Assembly (NCBI GenBank): GCA_914767715.1
Contig: OU612075.1
Span: 7,440,001 to 7,504,000, forward strand
Direction of reading: 5' to 3'
DNA: 64,000 nt
Source of the DNA: Membranipora membranacea
Lineage: Eukaryota; Bryozoa; Gymnolaemata; Cheilostomatida; Membraniporidae
Shown here one piece after another: positions 1 through 13,331 of the stretch. The notes beneath the pieces were generated by a model. That model had not been told where the DNA came from. It saw nothing but the letters and a program-made list of their open reading frames with translations, and made no database searches. How positions within the stretch are numbered: position 1 is the stretch's first letter; every line of letters starts with the position of its first letter. The position numbers were made by a program, and so were the translations under genes.

Positions 1-14
1 TGATAAACATCGCT

Positions 15-230
15 TGCACACTGATGACGTCATATACAATTGCATGTATATCTCTGATCGATAGAGGGTGAATTAATTCATTTAATATGAGTACCATAAC
101 AAAAGATTTGGTACAACGACCCTATCAATTTTATTAATTAGGAGTGGATACATGTTGGGTACTGCTACCAAATTGACTTCAACAATCAGAGATACACATG
201 ATAATAGTATAATTTTGATGTCAGTGTGCA
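15..230 (-). mobile_element. MITE family A, copy 1, in the 3' UTR of the multicopper oxidase
   Basis: Short non-coding element with terminal inverted repeats of about 46 bp. The left end TGCACACTGA is the exact reverse complement of the right end TCAGTGTGCA, and the inner ATCTCTGATCG pairs with the CAATCAGAGAT near 183-193. It lies about 20 bp beyond the oxidase stop codon. On the minus (gene sense) strand it carries AATAAAATTGA with AATAAA at 130-135, a candidate poly(A) signal. Related copies lie at 20035-20213, 23344-23556 and 32737-32934. No coding capacity is seen. Confidence 0.8.
130..135 (-). promoter_or_regulatory. Candidate AATAAA poly(A) signal for the multicopper oxidase
   Basis: Canonical hexamer on the gene's sense strand, about 115 nt past the stop codon and inside MITE family A copy 1. 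It is the nearest canonical AATAAA noticed downstream of the stop within the window. Position is suggestive only; no transcript evidence is available. Confidence 0.4.
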
Positions 231-248
231 TAGATTGTAAATGTACAA

Positions 249-2723
249 TCATGAGATGGGCAAGCTGCTGAAAATGATGCAGACAAGAGCAGATAATAAC
301 AGAACAACAGGTGCTTCGCTATTACTACCTTTGGAAATTTGCTGACCCATATCATTCCCTTCTTCCTCACTCTCTTCAGAGCGGGGCGGTGTGTACTTCC
401 CGCATTTATAACTTGGGTTAGGGTTCTGAGGCCATGTATCAGGCTCTCCTACAGCAATCACCATAGACATGCCCTGCTCCACATGCAGCTCATTGTGACA
501 GTGTAACATCCACGGTCCTGTAATATCAATATCAATAAGATTCATTTATAACCTTCAAATAATGTTAAGTTTATTTTTTAGGCCTGATCTCGTCCTCTCT
601 TGCATCCAAATGATTTTGCTGAGTAAGTCTGATCAGATAATTTGGCTAAGAACGATCATGACAAATGCTCTTTTCTGCAAGGCTTGAGGAATTCTCCTAT
701 AAAAATTGGTAACGACTGTTTAACTTGAAAATCCAAGATTCACAAATAATTGATGAGTTTACTAGCTTGACCTCAATGAAGCCTTGGTCACGGCATTTGC
801 ACGTTGTCAGTCTCTTGAATTAATATAAGCAAGGTTTAAGCGGGAATTCAGATAAAACGCTTTGCCACTGATTGGACAATCAGAGCCATTACACATACTA
901 GCAAGAATGTGATTGGCTTATTGTGCGAAGAGCGTACCTGGATTATCCGCTCTGAATCTGCCGATGACGTAACCTCCGACTGGCATCATAATAGAATCTT
1001 TCAGTATCGGTTTGTCAAAGTTTCGACTGATACCACCAGAGTTTTCTAGCTCCATTACCTGTTCTGTACTTACCGACAAAGTCTCATGCTGAAATTGTGA
1101 TTTCAATCATGTTAGTCTCGTTGAATGAAGTAGTCTGGAGGATGGTTCTGATCAGAATAAAGTGGGGTGCTGAGTTTAAAATATTTCCAAGCTTCTATCT
1201 GGTTTTATTTGTTTATGTTTTTATTTCCTTTATGTTGGCCGTAGATAGTGACTTGTTAAGTGTCTAGAATGATCACAGCGGTTATGTCTTTCAAGTTGTT
1301 CATAAGTGGTTTTAGGTGCATTGTAACTTAAAAGTGTGTGGTGACTTGTGATTGTAAAATGAAAAAAATGTTTGGGCTTTTTTTGAAAATACAAAAATTC
1401 ACTTCTTAGTCCCGTGACTATTTTATTGAGGTCTTACAGTAAGAATTTTGTCCTTACCTGCCCAAGGCCGACAATGTGAAGGTACTGTCCGTGAATATGC
1501 ATAGGATGGTTAGATATGTTCCAGTGTTTCCCTCGGTCTAGCATTATCAGCTCTACAACTTCACCTTGAGCGACCTTCAGTCTATGTACGCAGTGACAGA
1601 AGTTCTCTGCGCAGTAAGTCATGTTGATTGATCCATGATCACAAATCTCATCCTGAAAAAGAAATAGTTATATTGGAGTTGTCTAACTTCTTGGTAGGCA
1701 TGGATAACTCCTAATAAAATGATCATATTTTGTTGATATGGATTTGAACAAACATGTGTCAAAGTATAAAGAAATAAAGTTCATGAAGAATCTGCAAGCC
1801 AATCCACCAAGGGAGGATACGCCCATAATATCTATGTTCTAGGCAAATCCTTAATCCTGTCCTGCAACTGATGAACTCACTTTAGCTAGATTTTAATCAT
1901 CCTTTAGTCCACCAATCACAAAGGGTTATGATTCATTGGTTGAGGGAACTAAGGTTGGCGTCCCCGTCCCTGACAAAACACAGCTTATTAACACAGGCAA
2001 ACTGATAACCTACAAGACCATTCATGGCAAAGCAATCCACAGAGGGGAGATAATAAACACATACCTCAGGCAGATCCTCATACTGTGATAAGTATGGTAC
2101 ACTGGGGAAAGCTCCATGTACTCTGTTGATCTGTGCTAAAGCAGTGCCGCCAACTAAAATAATACAGATAAAAAAGAATAAAAATAAATTAACAAGGTTG
2201 ATTAGCCTAAGCAAAAGCATTTACATACTCATTTTTGTTGTCTGTTTCTACCTTGGAAGGGTTGCTGACTAGTGACTTTGATCACCAAAATTTCTTAAGA
2301 CTTCTTCACTTTGAATATTACCACTATGATAATGCATACAGAAGCTTGCTGTGGGAGATGTTTCTTAATAACATTTTTTGACATCGCCAATGTGTTGGCT
2401 CTGATTCTCTGTTGATTCAGAACCCAGCCTACACATTGGCTTTTTATGGCAGTCCTTCAAGATTGCAAGTTCTCCAAGTAGTCAGACGGCTGCAATGCGA
2501 GTTGGTGGCATTACACTATCGAACACTGAAATTGAGTGTTTGATAATATAATGCCACTAACTCGTATTTTAGCCGTCTGAGCACATAGACTAGCTTGCAA
2601 GGTTGATCGTCAGAACCAGCTAATGTTTAGGCCCTGATTTTATTGCAGCTGTCTGAGCGCTGAGCACTGAGCACTGAGCGCTGAGCGCTGAGCACTGAGC
2701 ACTGAGCACTGAGCAGTGAGCAT

Positions 2724-2755
<32 letters not shown>

Positions 2756-5700
2756 ACTAGATTGCAAGGTAAGTTGTCAGGTTTGTACCTCCGAGTTCTT
2801 TGGCTACTGTCCAGCCGTACACCCCAGGTATATTCCAGGGACTGTTGGTGAAATGTAGACCTAGCATAAGGTAGACTTTTGTTGTTGGAGGATCCTTGAG
2901 CCAGTACGGTGTGTGATCAAGCGAGTTCAGCTGTGATATCGGATAGTAAGTGTCATTCTCAGCTGGCTCCACCATTCCCATATTGAATGGATTCACAACC
3001 TGTCAAGTATACATATAGGTATACAATAGGCTATTAGAACTCAAGTGCAGGGAGAGAAAAAGAGTCAGGATCATGATTGGCTATGGACAAAAAATTCAAA
3101 TTTCTTTGGAAATTAGTCTGTCTTTTCAAAAAACCAATTCATATTTAAAAAACTTGCATAACAAGTTATATTCAAATCAGAATTTGTTTACTTTTGTATA
3201 TATTCATGTGCATACGAAACATATATGTAACCAGAAATAGTAATATAGTAGTCTTGACCAATTTCACTTGTTGGTGGGAGGTTAAGGATTTGTTCCCCCA
3301 CCTATAAAGCTTGCCAAGACAGGCTAGAAATATAAATGAGTCTTAGTGTTATAAGTGACAGTAAAGGATATGGAAAGGATAAAAATTCTGTGCCCAGCCA
3401 TTAAGGTCTGTTTCAAATACTCACTATGAAATTGTCCGGTCTCTCATCATAGGAGTTCGGAACAGAAGTTGGGGTGGTGTCTGATGCCCCCTCATAATGC
3501 AGAACAGCCACAGTTTGGGTTTTCCTCTGACTACAATCTGTCAATCCTCTAAAGTACATCCAGTAATTACCGGCAGGCTCAGTAGCGTTGACTATGATAT
3601 CCCATCTGTAACAGGAAAATATAAAGAAAATGTTGATTTCACTCCACAATTAAAGTGTTAAAGTGTTATAATACCAGTATTGATCAAGTTATACGCAGTT
3701 TTCTTCTGTTGTTAGATGACAACTCAGGTCATAGCTGGAAAGATAATGAAAGTGAAATGAAAATGAAATTTATTCAAAATTAAGGTAATATTTATTAAAA
3801 TTATAAGGAAATTTTGTTGTGATATCATAATTTCTATCTCTTTGTGGCTTAGTAGTGGATGATCTGCGTTCCTAACCCGCATTGCTTGTAACGCAAACAA
3901 AGGATATTGAATTGTAGAACACAAGGAACATCAATGCACAAAACACAAGCGTTCTTTCATGATTTAAAAGATGCCAATGAATAACCAAAACACAAGAAAA
4001 AACAAAATATAATTATATATATAGTATATATCAGTGAAGTCGTTTCATCTCACAATTTTTCTTCTCCTTCAAAAACATTATTTCTCCTGTGTCTCAATAG
4101 ACAGTTGAAGAGGGCGCTATGGGTTTGATTCCCATTTTTCCGAGTTTCTGGTTAAAACGCCGTCCTGATTATCATGATTGTGATATCAAAGAGGAGTGGT
4201 TGTAGATCATTATATTGTATTAAGGTCAATGTTCAAGGTCAATGTTCTGGAATGATATATCAGTGAAGTTATTACCTCTCTCCTCCAGATACTATGACTA
4301 GATCTGCCTGCACAGGCTCTATATCAGCACCGTCTGTAGATATCACCAGCATTGTATGATTCTCTATATACACCTCGATAGGGCAGTTCATCACTTGGTT
4401 ACCGATCAAACGAAATCTGCAACAGTAAAAATGTTTGTTATAAAACTCAATTTTTACTGTCAACCTAATTTTCAACTAAACAGTTTGTTCCATTCAAGTC
4501 ATTTTGTTTCTATTTAATGACAAAAAATGATGAGGAGCCATGAGAACTAGAAATGATATCCAAATTCACTGCGATCAAGTGAGGGATAGAGAGAAAATAG
4601 ATACTAAGGAAATCGCTGAGCCAGGATGGGGAGGTTGTGAACAGTCAGAAAGCCATTATTCAACAAACAATAGTATAGGATAATTTGGTAGGATTAGCAT
4701 TTTAACATGTTCAAATCAACGGTATTTTCTTGGCCTGGGACTTGGAGGCTTAATTGAAAATCAAATTGGGTCAGACAATATAGGCAAAACATTGGGTAAA
4801 TCAAAATCAAATAATGACAAAGATGTCATGACACAATTAAATGGCCAAATTATATTTTGATAGCTTTTGATAGATGCTATTTTGACAACAATGCTATTTG
4901 CAAATCATGATTTGCGATATTGTCATGTTCAAAACGATGAGTTAAAGAACTCCTTGTTTAAACACAAGCATCATAAAGTAACCAAAAATATCCAGCCATA
5001 ATAATCAATCATAAAGAAAAAGTCAACCTTCACGAAACAGTTGTATCTGCTATCACCGTATTACAGCCGTCCAGGGATTGCCAGCATTTGAAATTGCATC
5101 CCCTCTGCTGTCCAACATCTAATGTTCCAGAGGCAACATGACAATAACGGGCAGTAATTCAAAATTGTAATGACACTGTGTTATTACTTACCTGTAAGCT
5201 TTATCATTAGTGACAGTGAATATGCTGTATGGTAGCTTCTTGTCAGGTTGGGGGTCGGTAGAGTTCCAGGCTGGCCATGTCACCAACTCCGGTGCGTTTC
5301 CTAAAAAACCAAAGCCAAGTTCAACAAATAATGATCGGATCTGGAATATGGCATTGTGTCACAGTACTATATTACAGATCAGTCTGTCTATTGACATGGT
5401 GTACCAACTGGCACGCTATATATTCCCCCTCTGCTCAGTGAGTTAGCTTGTAGAAAAAGTAAAAACCTAACGCTTCTCAGCCAATAAAAGGCGTGTCCCA
5501 GCTAGATTAAAAAAAATCCGGTTTATCCGGCCACGCTGCCTTTGGCTCTCCAGCTGCACCACTACGATTGTATTTTTATAATTGGCATGATAAAGATGAG
5601 GACCAATTTTATTGAACTAATCATTGGATTTTAGGATTAAGGCCATGTCATAAAAATAACTATTTGGTTAATTTAAAACAGGACTCGTGTCACAGTAACC

Positions 5701-8700
5701 AATATACAGTGTGGGGCAAAGAGCAGTGCTACCAAGGACATCTAGATATCACATTCAGCCCTTGAATTAGTGGGCCTCTTATCCAATATTACCTGCAGTA
5801 GACCCACATCACGATTTTGTGTGATGTTCTGGCCTCCCTGTTAAATCAGAGTCCAATTGCGGAGCAGAATCAAGGCCCCTTGTGAGCATGAATATGTTCA
5901 AATTGTTAGAAAATTGTGTGGTGTCTCGCAGACACGTTCATGGTGTTGTTTACACCTTGGGGCTAATATTACATAATCCCACCACTATCACTGAGAAGAT
6001 TGGATAATGTCTACATATTTAGGCTTCCAAAATAGATTATATATTAATATGTGTTATCAGTTCCTTGTAGGTATATTTAGCCAATCAGAGCTAATACATG
6101 GGCTAAATTAAATTATGCCCATGATCACTTCTCCAAAACATTGACACTGTTGACAGTCTGGGGAATAGTCTGAGCCCCCAGACTTTGCCCCCTGTCCGAC
6201 GGCCCCCCGGAGGTGAAACTGGGGAACTGTCAATTTATTTTAGACAGCCAAAAAAAGTTAGAGTTAAAAAATATTGCTCATTCTAATTGACAGATTCCCC
6301 TACCTTAGAAATGAGGCACGCCTCGAATTGCTAATTGTGAATAAAAAGTTCCTTGTTTTTTTCAATATAAATATTGACAGTTGTTACAAGAAGACTTGAC
6401 CTATCACCCGAATTGCTCTGTAAACAAAGACATTCTTCTTCTGTTTCCATGATATATTGATCGGGTTCTGGAAAACGCTGAAAGGCGGAAGATTTCTTTT
6501 ATAGATATGAAACAAATTCTCCGCATTTCCGTGTTTTCCAGAACGCTTAAATTGACAATTTGTTGACAAGCAGACTTAACCTTCGACCTACCATTAATAA
6601 TTAGGTCATCAGGTCGATTGTTATCTCTGGAGTGTAGATGGAGTGTGCCTTTGTTATTTACTATATTCTTGTACCAATCCTGCATGATCAGTGTATGCTC
6701 TGGCAGGTCATAGTCATACAGAGCACCTTGTCGGTCATGTTGTGGTTGTACGACTAGAGCACCTGCTATGCCATCTCCTCTCTGCATGCCAGTGTGGGAA
6801 TGATAGAAATGAGTACCATGTGGGTAGGCGTGGAAGCTGCAATTAAAATAATATTCAGGGGGGTCTGTCGATAAGAACACCCCACTCTCTGGTTTTTCAA
6901 CTATGTCAACCTAGGGCCCCAACGGGGTCCGGGGCGAAGAAGTTAATGCAGTCGTAATGGTTATGATATATAGAGGATGTATCCCCCTAGACAAAGTAGG
7001 AAGGGGGACACCATCCCCTTGCACCCGCCTTAAGTTAACACGATGTAATCTTGGGGGGAAAGGGATAAAAAGTGTGAAAGGTTTTTTCCCATCCTGTCAT
7101 GCAAGGATGGGTAAATAAACAGGACTCCCTTTGTGTGACTAGTGGGAGCACTCCTAAACATGAAACACCTGTCTCACACCTTATGAGCCCCATGTTATCA
7201 AGCAATCAGGAAGGGGGATGTCATAAAATATAGAGAGCCTCAGCATAGCTCATAGTGCTAGGATAGTACGATACACACCTGTAGGTATAGGAGGTGTGAG
7301 GAATGATAGGACACTGTGTAACCATTGTCACTCCGTCTGAATAGGGCATTGCCATCTGATGTAATCCATGCCAATGTATAGACGTACCCTCACCATTGGC
7401 CATGTGGTTCTCAATCTCAACCTTGATGGTATCTCCCTCGCAAACCTATCAGAACAGATGAAGATTTTCATAACGCAATGCAGATATTTTATTCATAGCG
7501 CAACGTTACACACACTCGCTTTTGCCAGAGTTAAAATAATATTGTAAATATTAGATGGTAATTTTGGCCGCCTAAATGGAACTAGATTTCGGATATACCC
7601 TCCTCATATTCCTTTAGAGCAAAATTGAAAATATATTTGAAAAGTTCACACCAAGAGCTTTCCAGTCGTGCTCTGCTTGGAGTCACCCTAAGTTTCAAGC
7701 AAACCAAACACTTTTAGTTCAATTTCCGACAAAACCACAATAGACTGAAAAGCGTCTCATTTTAAAAATTGATGAGTTATTGTTGTTTTAAAATTCAAAT
7801 CAGTTTCTAATTTCTCATCATACAACAAAAACATTATGTTGAGAACCACGCAATAGATGAATGGATATGTGGTTGTGGTGTGTCTGGAATAAGCATTGCA
7901 AAAATTAAATGTCTGTTTTCTCACGCAGTAGTGGTTGAAGATCTAATTGCAAGTCAACATCGCATTAAGCTAAATCTCAAATCCAGAAATCCAGAAATAG
8001 CAAGGTTCAATTATGACAACTCACACCAGGGAATTATTGCTCAACAAAGACTTTTTTAGTATTCCCTTGTTTTTCTATGTCTCATTTAACATAAATAGAT
8101 TTTTGTGTTTAGTACCGATGCCCCTATAGCTCTTTATGCTGTAGACAAACCTTTATCAGTGTAGTAAAACTTTCTCTGAATTCTAGCTGTTTGTATGACA
8201 ACATGTCTAAAAATTTACTTCCTTGAGATTTCAAATTCTAAGTAGATTTTCTAAGAATTCCAACCAATTCCACCATTGGCACCCATAGACTATGTTTTTC
8301 ACTGCACATAAATCAATGTGACACTCGATGACATGTCTGTTTATGGTTAAAACAATATGGACATTTATTATATTATGATGTTGGGCATTTTAGTAGGCTT
8401 TTGAGCTCCATCCCTAGTATTATGATATTATGATGATGGAAGAGAAATTTATTCAAGCAATTGGCAATTCCTGATTCAGCACCTCGAAATATTTACGATA
8501 GCTTAGATCACAAGAAAGTGTTGCAAAATCTGGTTAGACCCAGTTGAACATGCTATTCTAGTCTAAAATTGTCACCAAAAATACCAAGGCATCTGACATC
8601 TAACCTAAAAACCTAAAATGATCAATATCAAATCAATCAATTAATATAAGACATGATATTGGTTATCTATATATAATATGATGTATGAACATAAGATATA

Positions 8701-9980
8701 TAATACACATATATTATATACAATATTGATTGGCAATATTCAAGGACAGACGCCAGGTGTCCTGGTTAAAATTAAGTTCACATAGTATATGAATTGTCTT
8801 ATAAATCATATGAAAAAGAGGCGCTTTTATGTGAGGTCCTAGCTACAACCCTGTCACTGCAATGAGGGAGTTCATTGGTGACATGCTACATATAACACAT
8901 AACATAGACTAAGTTTTTATCTAGATATAGAATGCAGATATAGCATGGTGTCATTTAGGAGCATATCGAAAAATCCTGTAATCCTACCCTGTGAAAAAAT
9001 GTTGACCAATTAAGTATGATTTTTATCAAACGGCTATGAGGATGTTTATCATGGGGGTCTGACCAAGTTTTGCAGGTTTGTAGGTTTAGACTGTAGGTTT
9101 AGACTATAGGTTTAGACTATAGGTTTAGACTATAGGTTTAGACCGTAGATTTAGACCGTAGGTTTAGACCGTGGGTTTAGACCGTAGGTTTAGACTGTAG
9201 GTTTAGACATAGGTTTAGGCACTTACACAACACCCTATACCCTGATCTGATCAGTGAGACGCTTGATAACAGTCTACATCTTACCCTTATCTGCGGGGCA
9301 GGAAGTTGTCTGTTGACTGTATAAATAAGTCGAGGGAATCCATCAGCCGTTACACAGTGAGGTTTGCTACAGTCCTCGGCCACAAACGGACACATGTAGC
9401 AAGCTTTAGTCATAGTAGCGTAAGTCTCAATACTCATCTTGTATTTACAGGTCATCGACGAAAGGTCAGCGGAGCAATCACGATCACAGGGGTGATCTTT
9501 AAAGTCATCATCATGCACTACAAGGAGAAGTTTTGATAATAATTAATGCTTTGCTATCATTTATAAATAACAAGATAGTATGATATGATCGAGGCATACA
9601 ACTTAGCCTGAGCAGGCTGACCAGGGTGGGTGAGGGTGGCAGGCTCACCTTGCCCCCCTCCGCCCACGCCAGATAGTCTGCCTGGACTCACTAAAACTGA
9701 TCAGAATAAAGCCAGTGATTTTTTTCTCGCATAGTTACGGCCCTTGAAAGGAAAGCATTTGGCATGTGGCTAGGTAAAGGCATGTGCAAAGGTAAATAAA
9801 TCTTAAGAAAATATCTATCAATATCTTGCTTCTTTTTTACTCAATGTAAAGATCACAATTTCTAAACAAAAAAATACATCCATTTGGTGGTAACAAGAAT
9901 TAAAATAATAAAATTATTTTACCCCCTGCCGCAGAGCAATAGGCGATGAGCAAAGCAAATATCCAACGTTCCCACAACAT
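249..9980 (-). CDS. Laccase-type multicopper oxidase, 12 exons, probably GPI-anchored
   Basis: Predicted 682-residue multicopper oxidase that would oxidise phenols or metal ions and reduce O2 to water at the cell surface. Exons (minus strand, 5' to 3'): 9923-9980, 9285-9517, 7279-7445, 6592-6836, 5192-5300, 4276-4416, 3425-3605, 2789-2999, 2065-2153, 1458-1652, 938-1088, 249-517. All junctions have GT..AG and keep the frame. The first 19 residues (MLWERWIFALLIAYCSAAG) look like a signal peptide. All four copper-binding motifs are present: HWHG (121-124), HSH (165-167), HPMHIHG (527-533) and HCHNELHVEQGM (599-610). The protein therefore appears catalytically complete, with Met610 in the type-1 copper axial position. 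The C-terminus ends in about 18 hydrophobic residues after a polar Ser/Asn/Gly stretch, typical of a GPI signal, though a single membrane helix is possible. Whether the substrate is phenolic or metal cannot be told. The ATG at 9980 is chosen because it starts the signal peptide. Confidence 0.9.
2482..2580. mobile_element. Foldback element, family B (about 99 bp palindrome)
   Basis: Near-perfect palindrome in oxidase intron 8 (2154-2788). The left arm begins TCAGACGGCTGCAATGCGAG and the right arm ends ACTCGTATTTTAGCCGTCTGA. Both arms carry GTGGCATTA or its complement TAATGCCAC. Related arms occur at 33034-33140, 33545-33885 and 47287-47525. It is probably a non-autonomous DNA transposon; no transposase is visible. 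Confidence 0.7.
2647..2757. repeat. 7-bp tandem repeat (TGAGCAC/TGAGCGC)
   Basis: About 15 copies of a 7-bp unit within oxidase intron 8. It begins with AGCTGTCTGAGCGC, which resembles the end of the family B foldback just upstream. It is followed by GACTAGATTGCAAGGT, which resembles the flank after that foldback (GACTAGCTTGCAAGGT at about 2588). The array thus looks like an expanded duplicate of the foldback border. Confidence 0.85.
9083..9222. repeat. 13-bp minisatellite (TAGGTTTAGACTA)
   Basis: About ten imperfect copies of a 13-bp unit of the form (A/G)TAGGTTTAGAC in the oxidase intron after exon 2, ending about 60 bp from the exon 2 donor site. Unit variants are T/C and A/G transitions. 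It is not telomeric repeat. Confidence 0.85.
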
Positions 9981-10188
9981 TGCTTTCTTCTTCTGTCAGA
10001 GGTGTTATCAGTTGTGGCTTTAGAAGTGTTCTGATCTGAAAATAAAACAGCTGAGCTTATTATATGAAATACCCGCACCAATGATATCTTGAGATATTAA
10101 CCACAATTATATTCTAATATTTTAACTCCCTATTCCGGCATTCTGGAAGTATTGTAAGCAGCTCATAGCAGAGGTTTCATAACCGCCT

Positions 10189-10422
10189 CAGGGCCGTAGT
10201 TTAGAAAAAAAGCAGGGGGAGGCAAAAATCTGAGGCAGGTCCAAAACATCATTAGGGATGCTGCGACCTCCCTAAAGTAATTTAGGCTATATGAATAGGA
10301 AAAGGAAATCCCAAAGGAGCTGTTTATGACATGGATAATTCAATTAGTTTGTTTTTAGGGCACCTTATATAGTTTTTTAGAGGAGGCAGTGCCTCATTGC
10401 CTCCCCTAAAACTACGAGTCTG
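10189..10422. mobile_element. Foldback element family C (hAT-like ends), copy 1
   Basis: The left end CAGGGCCGTAGTTTAG and the right end CTAAAACTACGAGTCTG are imperfect inverted repeats. Inner arms also pair: a GGGGGAGGC block on the left and GCCTCCCCTAAAAC on the right. The CAGGGCC-type terminus is typical of non-autonomous hAT elements. A second copy is at 46018-46285. No coding capacity. Confidence 0.65.
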
Positions 10423-12047
10423 TGTCTTACATCATCCTTTGTTTCTTCGGTCAGCCATTGTTGATCTAAAAACAATGACTTGGTTACCAAGGCGATGGGC
10501 AGCTTAGCAATGTGATCAAACTTCCAAAGGACCCTTACCCGGAGGAAAAATCAGCACTAAGCTAAGTGCTGAGTGGAAATGCATGGTTATACAGCTGATG
10601 GGTAGGGCATTCACCCCTCAAGTAATTGAAAGAAATCATGATGTAATGTTTCCTGATAAAATAAAATATATGAATGACCCATGTCTTGTTTTGGAACAAT
10701 ACAAAAGATATGATGGTTGTGAAATACAGTTGAACACAACCATGATCTTCACAAGTATGCAGCCAGGTGGGATAATTCAGCGTGATGCATTGATTTTCAA
10801 TAGGATTCTCAGTTGTTCTGTGTTTGATATAGTGAGAGCATTTAAAAAAGAAATGATACCTATTTCCTGGCAAAGTGGGCATGAATGACTCAGCAAACGA
10901 AACCCAAAGTTTGAGCTGGTCGATCGATCTTAGGCACAATGATGCGAAGAAGAGGAGCCTAGTAGGTAAATCATATGGAATAATTAGAATAATACCTGCT
11001 ACCATCACATCAAAACATTACTCTACATTCTGATTTTTTTCAGCGGTAATGCTTTCTCTGTATTCTAATTCCATGATAAGTGTAAGGTTATTTTGTGTTC
11101 AGTGGCAGTTATCTTACATACCGAACTCTGCTGGATACTGGATGTCTCTCTTCCTGCTGTGGTACGATGATCGACTCCTCTTCTTACACCAACTGAGAAT
11201 TTTTAACCTTTTATTCCCTGATACTTGCAGCTACTATCGTGTCAAAGAAGCAGATTGTAGATTGCAGCCCAAGAATTTTTAACCTTATCTTCTCTGATGC
11301 TCACTGCTACTGCTGTGTCAATATAAAGGATTGGGTATGGCAACCCGAATCTCTGATTTTTGGGCAGTGTGTAAACTACAAGCAAATGATAGTAGCTAGA
11401 GGATTAAAATTCAAGACTATCTTCATTCAGATTGTTATCTTATATGACTGACTTACAGAGTGTCATAGTTGATTTTATCATATTAGAGTGCTTACTTATC
11501 ATCACAGAGTAAGGATGTTATCATGCTGTTAACACTAATAAGTTTCCTCAAATTCAAACCAGATGAATTTTAAAATTAACTTCGACATATTATTTGTATC
11601 CCCCAAAGTAAAATTATAACTTTGTATAGCTGTTGATGACAATGAATTGTGGATTTTCTTGTTGTATAAAAATGAATTACCTAATCTTATATAGTTTGCT
11701 TACACAACGTTGGATTTTCCATAATAATGTACAAATTGCTGTCATCGAACTACATGACTGCATCTAATCATTAATCAATAAGCTAGGTGCCAAGGACAGA
11801 GGAGATTCAAAATATACATGCCACTGGACTTGATGAATACCGATGCAAAATACTTACTTATCACAGCAAACAGGGCTGCTGTTAAGAAAAGTTGTTGAGA
11901 TGCAAAATTCCTGGAGGATGCAGCAATGCCTCATCGTACAAGTTCCGTGAGGTTCATGGGGTGGGGTCTAGGACAAGACCTTAGCCACCAAAGCATTTTA
12001 AGCTTTATAAATAGCAAATGGAAATCCAAAAAGAAGACAATTATAGT

Positions 12048-12335
12048 AGGAGTAGGAGGTAGCTCAGTTGGTTAGAGCGCCGCCCCTTCAGCATGCAAAT
12101 GTTGAAGGTCGTGGGTTCGAATCCCACTGAAGTCTACTGACTGCTGGGGTTTGGTTGGACCCCCAGGTGTGCTCCGACCTGTCTGCAAACTGAGAGCAAA
12201 TGGGCGCAGATATTGCAGCCTAGCCCCTAAGGCAACTAGTATTTCGCCGCCCATGCTTCGGGATGTGGCGTGTGATATGTCATCTGATTTTAATAGTGTT
12301 GGGGTAGCCGGAGTGGCCATTGACATAGACTATTA
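12048..12335 (+). mobile_element. tRNA-derived SINE, copy 1
   Basis: The head resembles a tRNA: A-box-like TAGCTCAGTTGGTTAGAGCG at 12060, then B-box-like GGTTCGAATCCC at about 12114. An unrelated tail of about 200 bp follows. The acceptor stem does not close cleanly, so this is a SINE head rather than a functional tRNA gene. Diverged relatives are at 26539-26790 (plus) and 38360-38575 (minus). Confidence 0.75.
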
Positions 12336-13130
12336 GCAATTGAGGTACATTTCCAAAGATTAAGTCTTCAAGTGGAGGTTCTCTTTGTGAGGTATTACCC
12401 AGCCAAAAAACCTAAAGTATGATTGTACTCAATTTGTCTATGCAGACTCTCTGGGATTACTGAAACCCAACGTGCTCCCTGTTGATTTTTAAAACCATCG
12501 GGACTTAAAAATATAAATGAAGCTAGCTGTATCTTCGTTTGGTGAAGAAGTCAGATGGCTTCACTCATTGAGTGGGTCAGCAAACAAAGGACCACTATTT
12601 ATCAACCTCTGTTTGTAACCTTTTGAACAATATGATGGAATTAGCTTTGAAACCAGCAATGCAATTCTCATAAAAGCTTACTATTAAAAACCCAATCTAG
12701 AGCTAAGAGAGAATGAACTGTTGTAAGGATGGTCATTATTATGTTGATGGCTCTTATGTTATTTGCAGTTTTTTATCGTAACAGATTTGACTAATTGCTT
12801 TTTTTTGTTATTTAATAACACTTTGCTGGGAGCTGCCCATGGATAGACAGACCATTACAGCAAGTCAATAAATGTTCGGTGTGGAATGTGGATTATGGTC
12901 TGATGTGTCAGCAACCTGTAGTTGATTACACCTGCTTCAATCACAGCCCGATCCGATCATTGAACCTCGCACAACCTGAAGCTCAAACATCCCAAGACCA
13001 TGGTTCACTCTAAAGCTAATTGCAAAGTAAAAATTTCTAGAAGGGCATTGGTGATTGCCATTTGTCGAAAAAGAACCAACGACAAATTAATATTGGATAT
13101 CATATAAGTTGATAGCCAGCTTTTAAATTT

Positions 13131-13197
13131 ATGGTATTGATATGGCATTGATATGGTATTGATATGGCATTGATATGATTGATATGGCATTGATATA
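13131..13197. repeat. About 12-bp tandem repeat (TATGGCATTGA/TATGGTATTGA)
   Basis: Five to six imperfect units alternating GGCATTGATAT and GGTATTGATAT in intergenic DNA, just upstream of the large palindrome. No other role is visible. Confidence 0.8.
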
Positions 13198-13331
13198 TAA
13201 AACCTGGCTATCACATTTTAGAATAAAAACAGATGATTTTTTCATGATGACATCAATACAATATAAAACTGCTGCATACATGTAAGTTTCGAGGTCACAT
13301 GAAAGAGATACAGCTGAAAATGACTTTATAA

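Noticed and set aside
1933-2220. Open frame running past oxidase exon 9 to a stop
   Set aside because: The sequence after 2065 is intron read-through beginning with GTATGTG; the next exon at 1652 continues the family motif in phase.
9083-9222. Internal telomeric repeat
   Set aside because: The unit TAGGTTTAGACTA is 13 bp and does not contain tandem TTAGGG.
10583-10888. 101-residue open frame, plus strand
   Set aside because: No recognisable motif, no splice or promoter context, and an overlapping open frame on the opposite strand; probably chance.
12055-12135. Functional tRNA gene
   Set aside because: A- and B-box-like sequences are good, but the acceptor stem does not pair and a shared non-tRNA tail follows, as in the copies at 26.5 and 38.4 kb; a SINE fits better.
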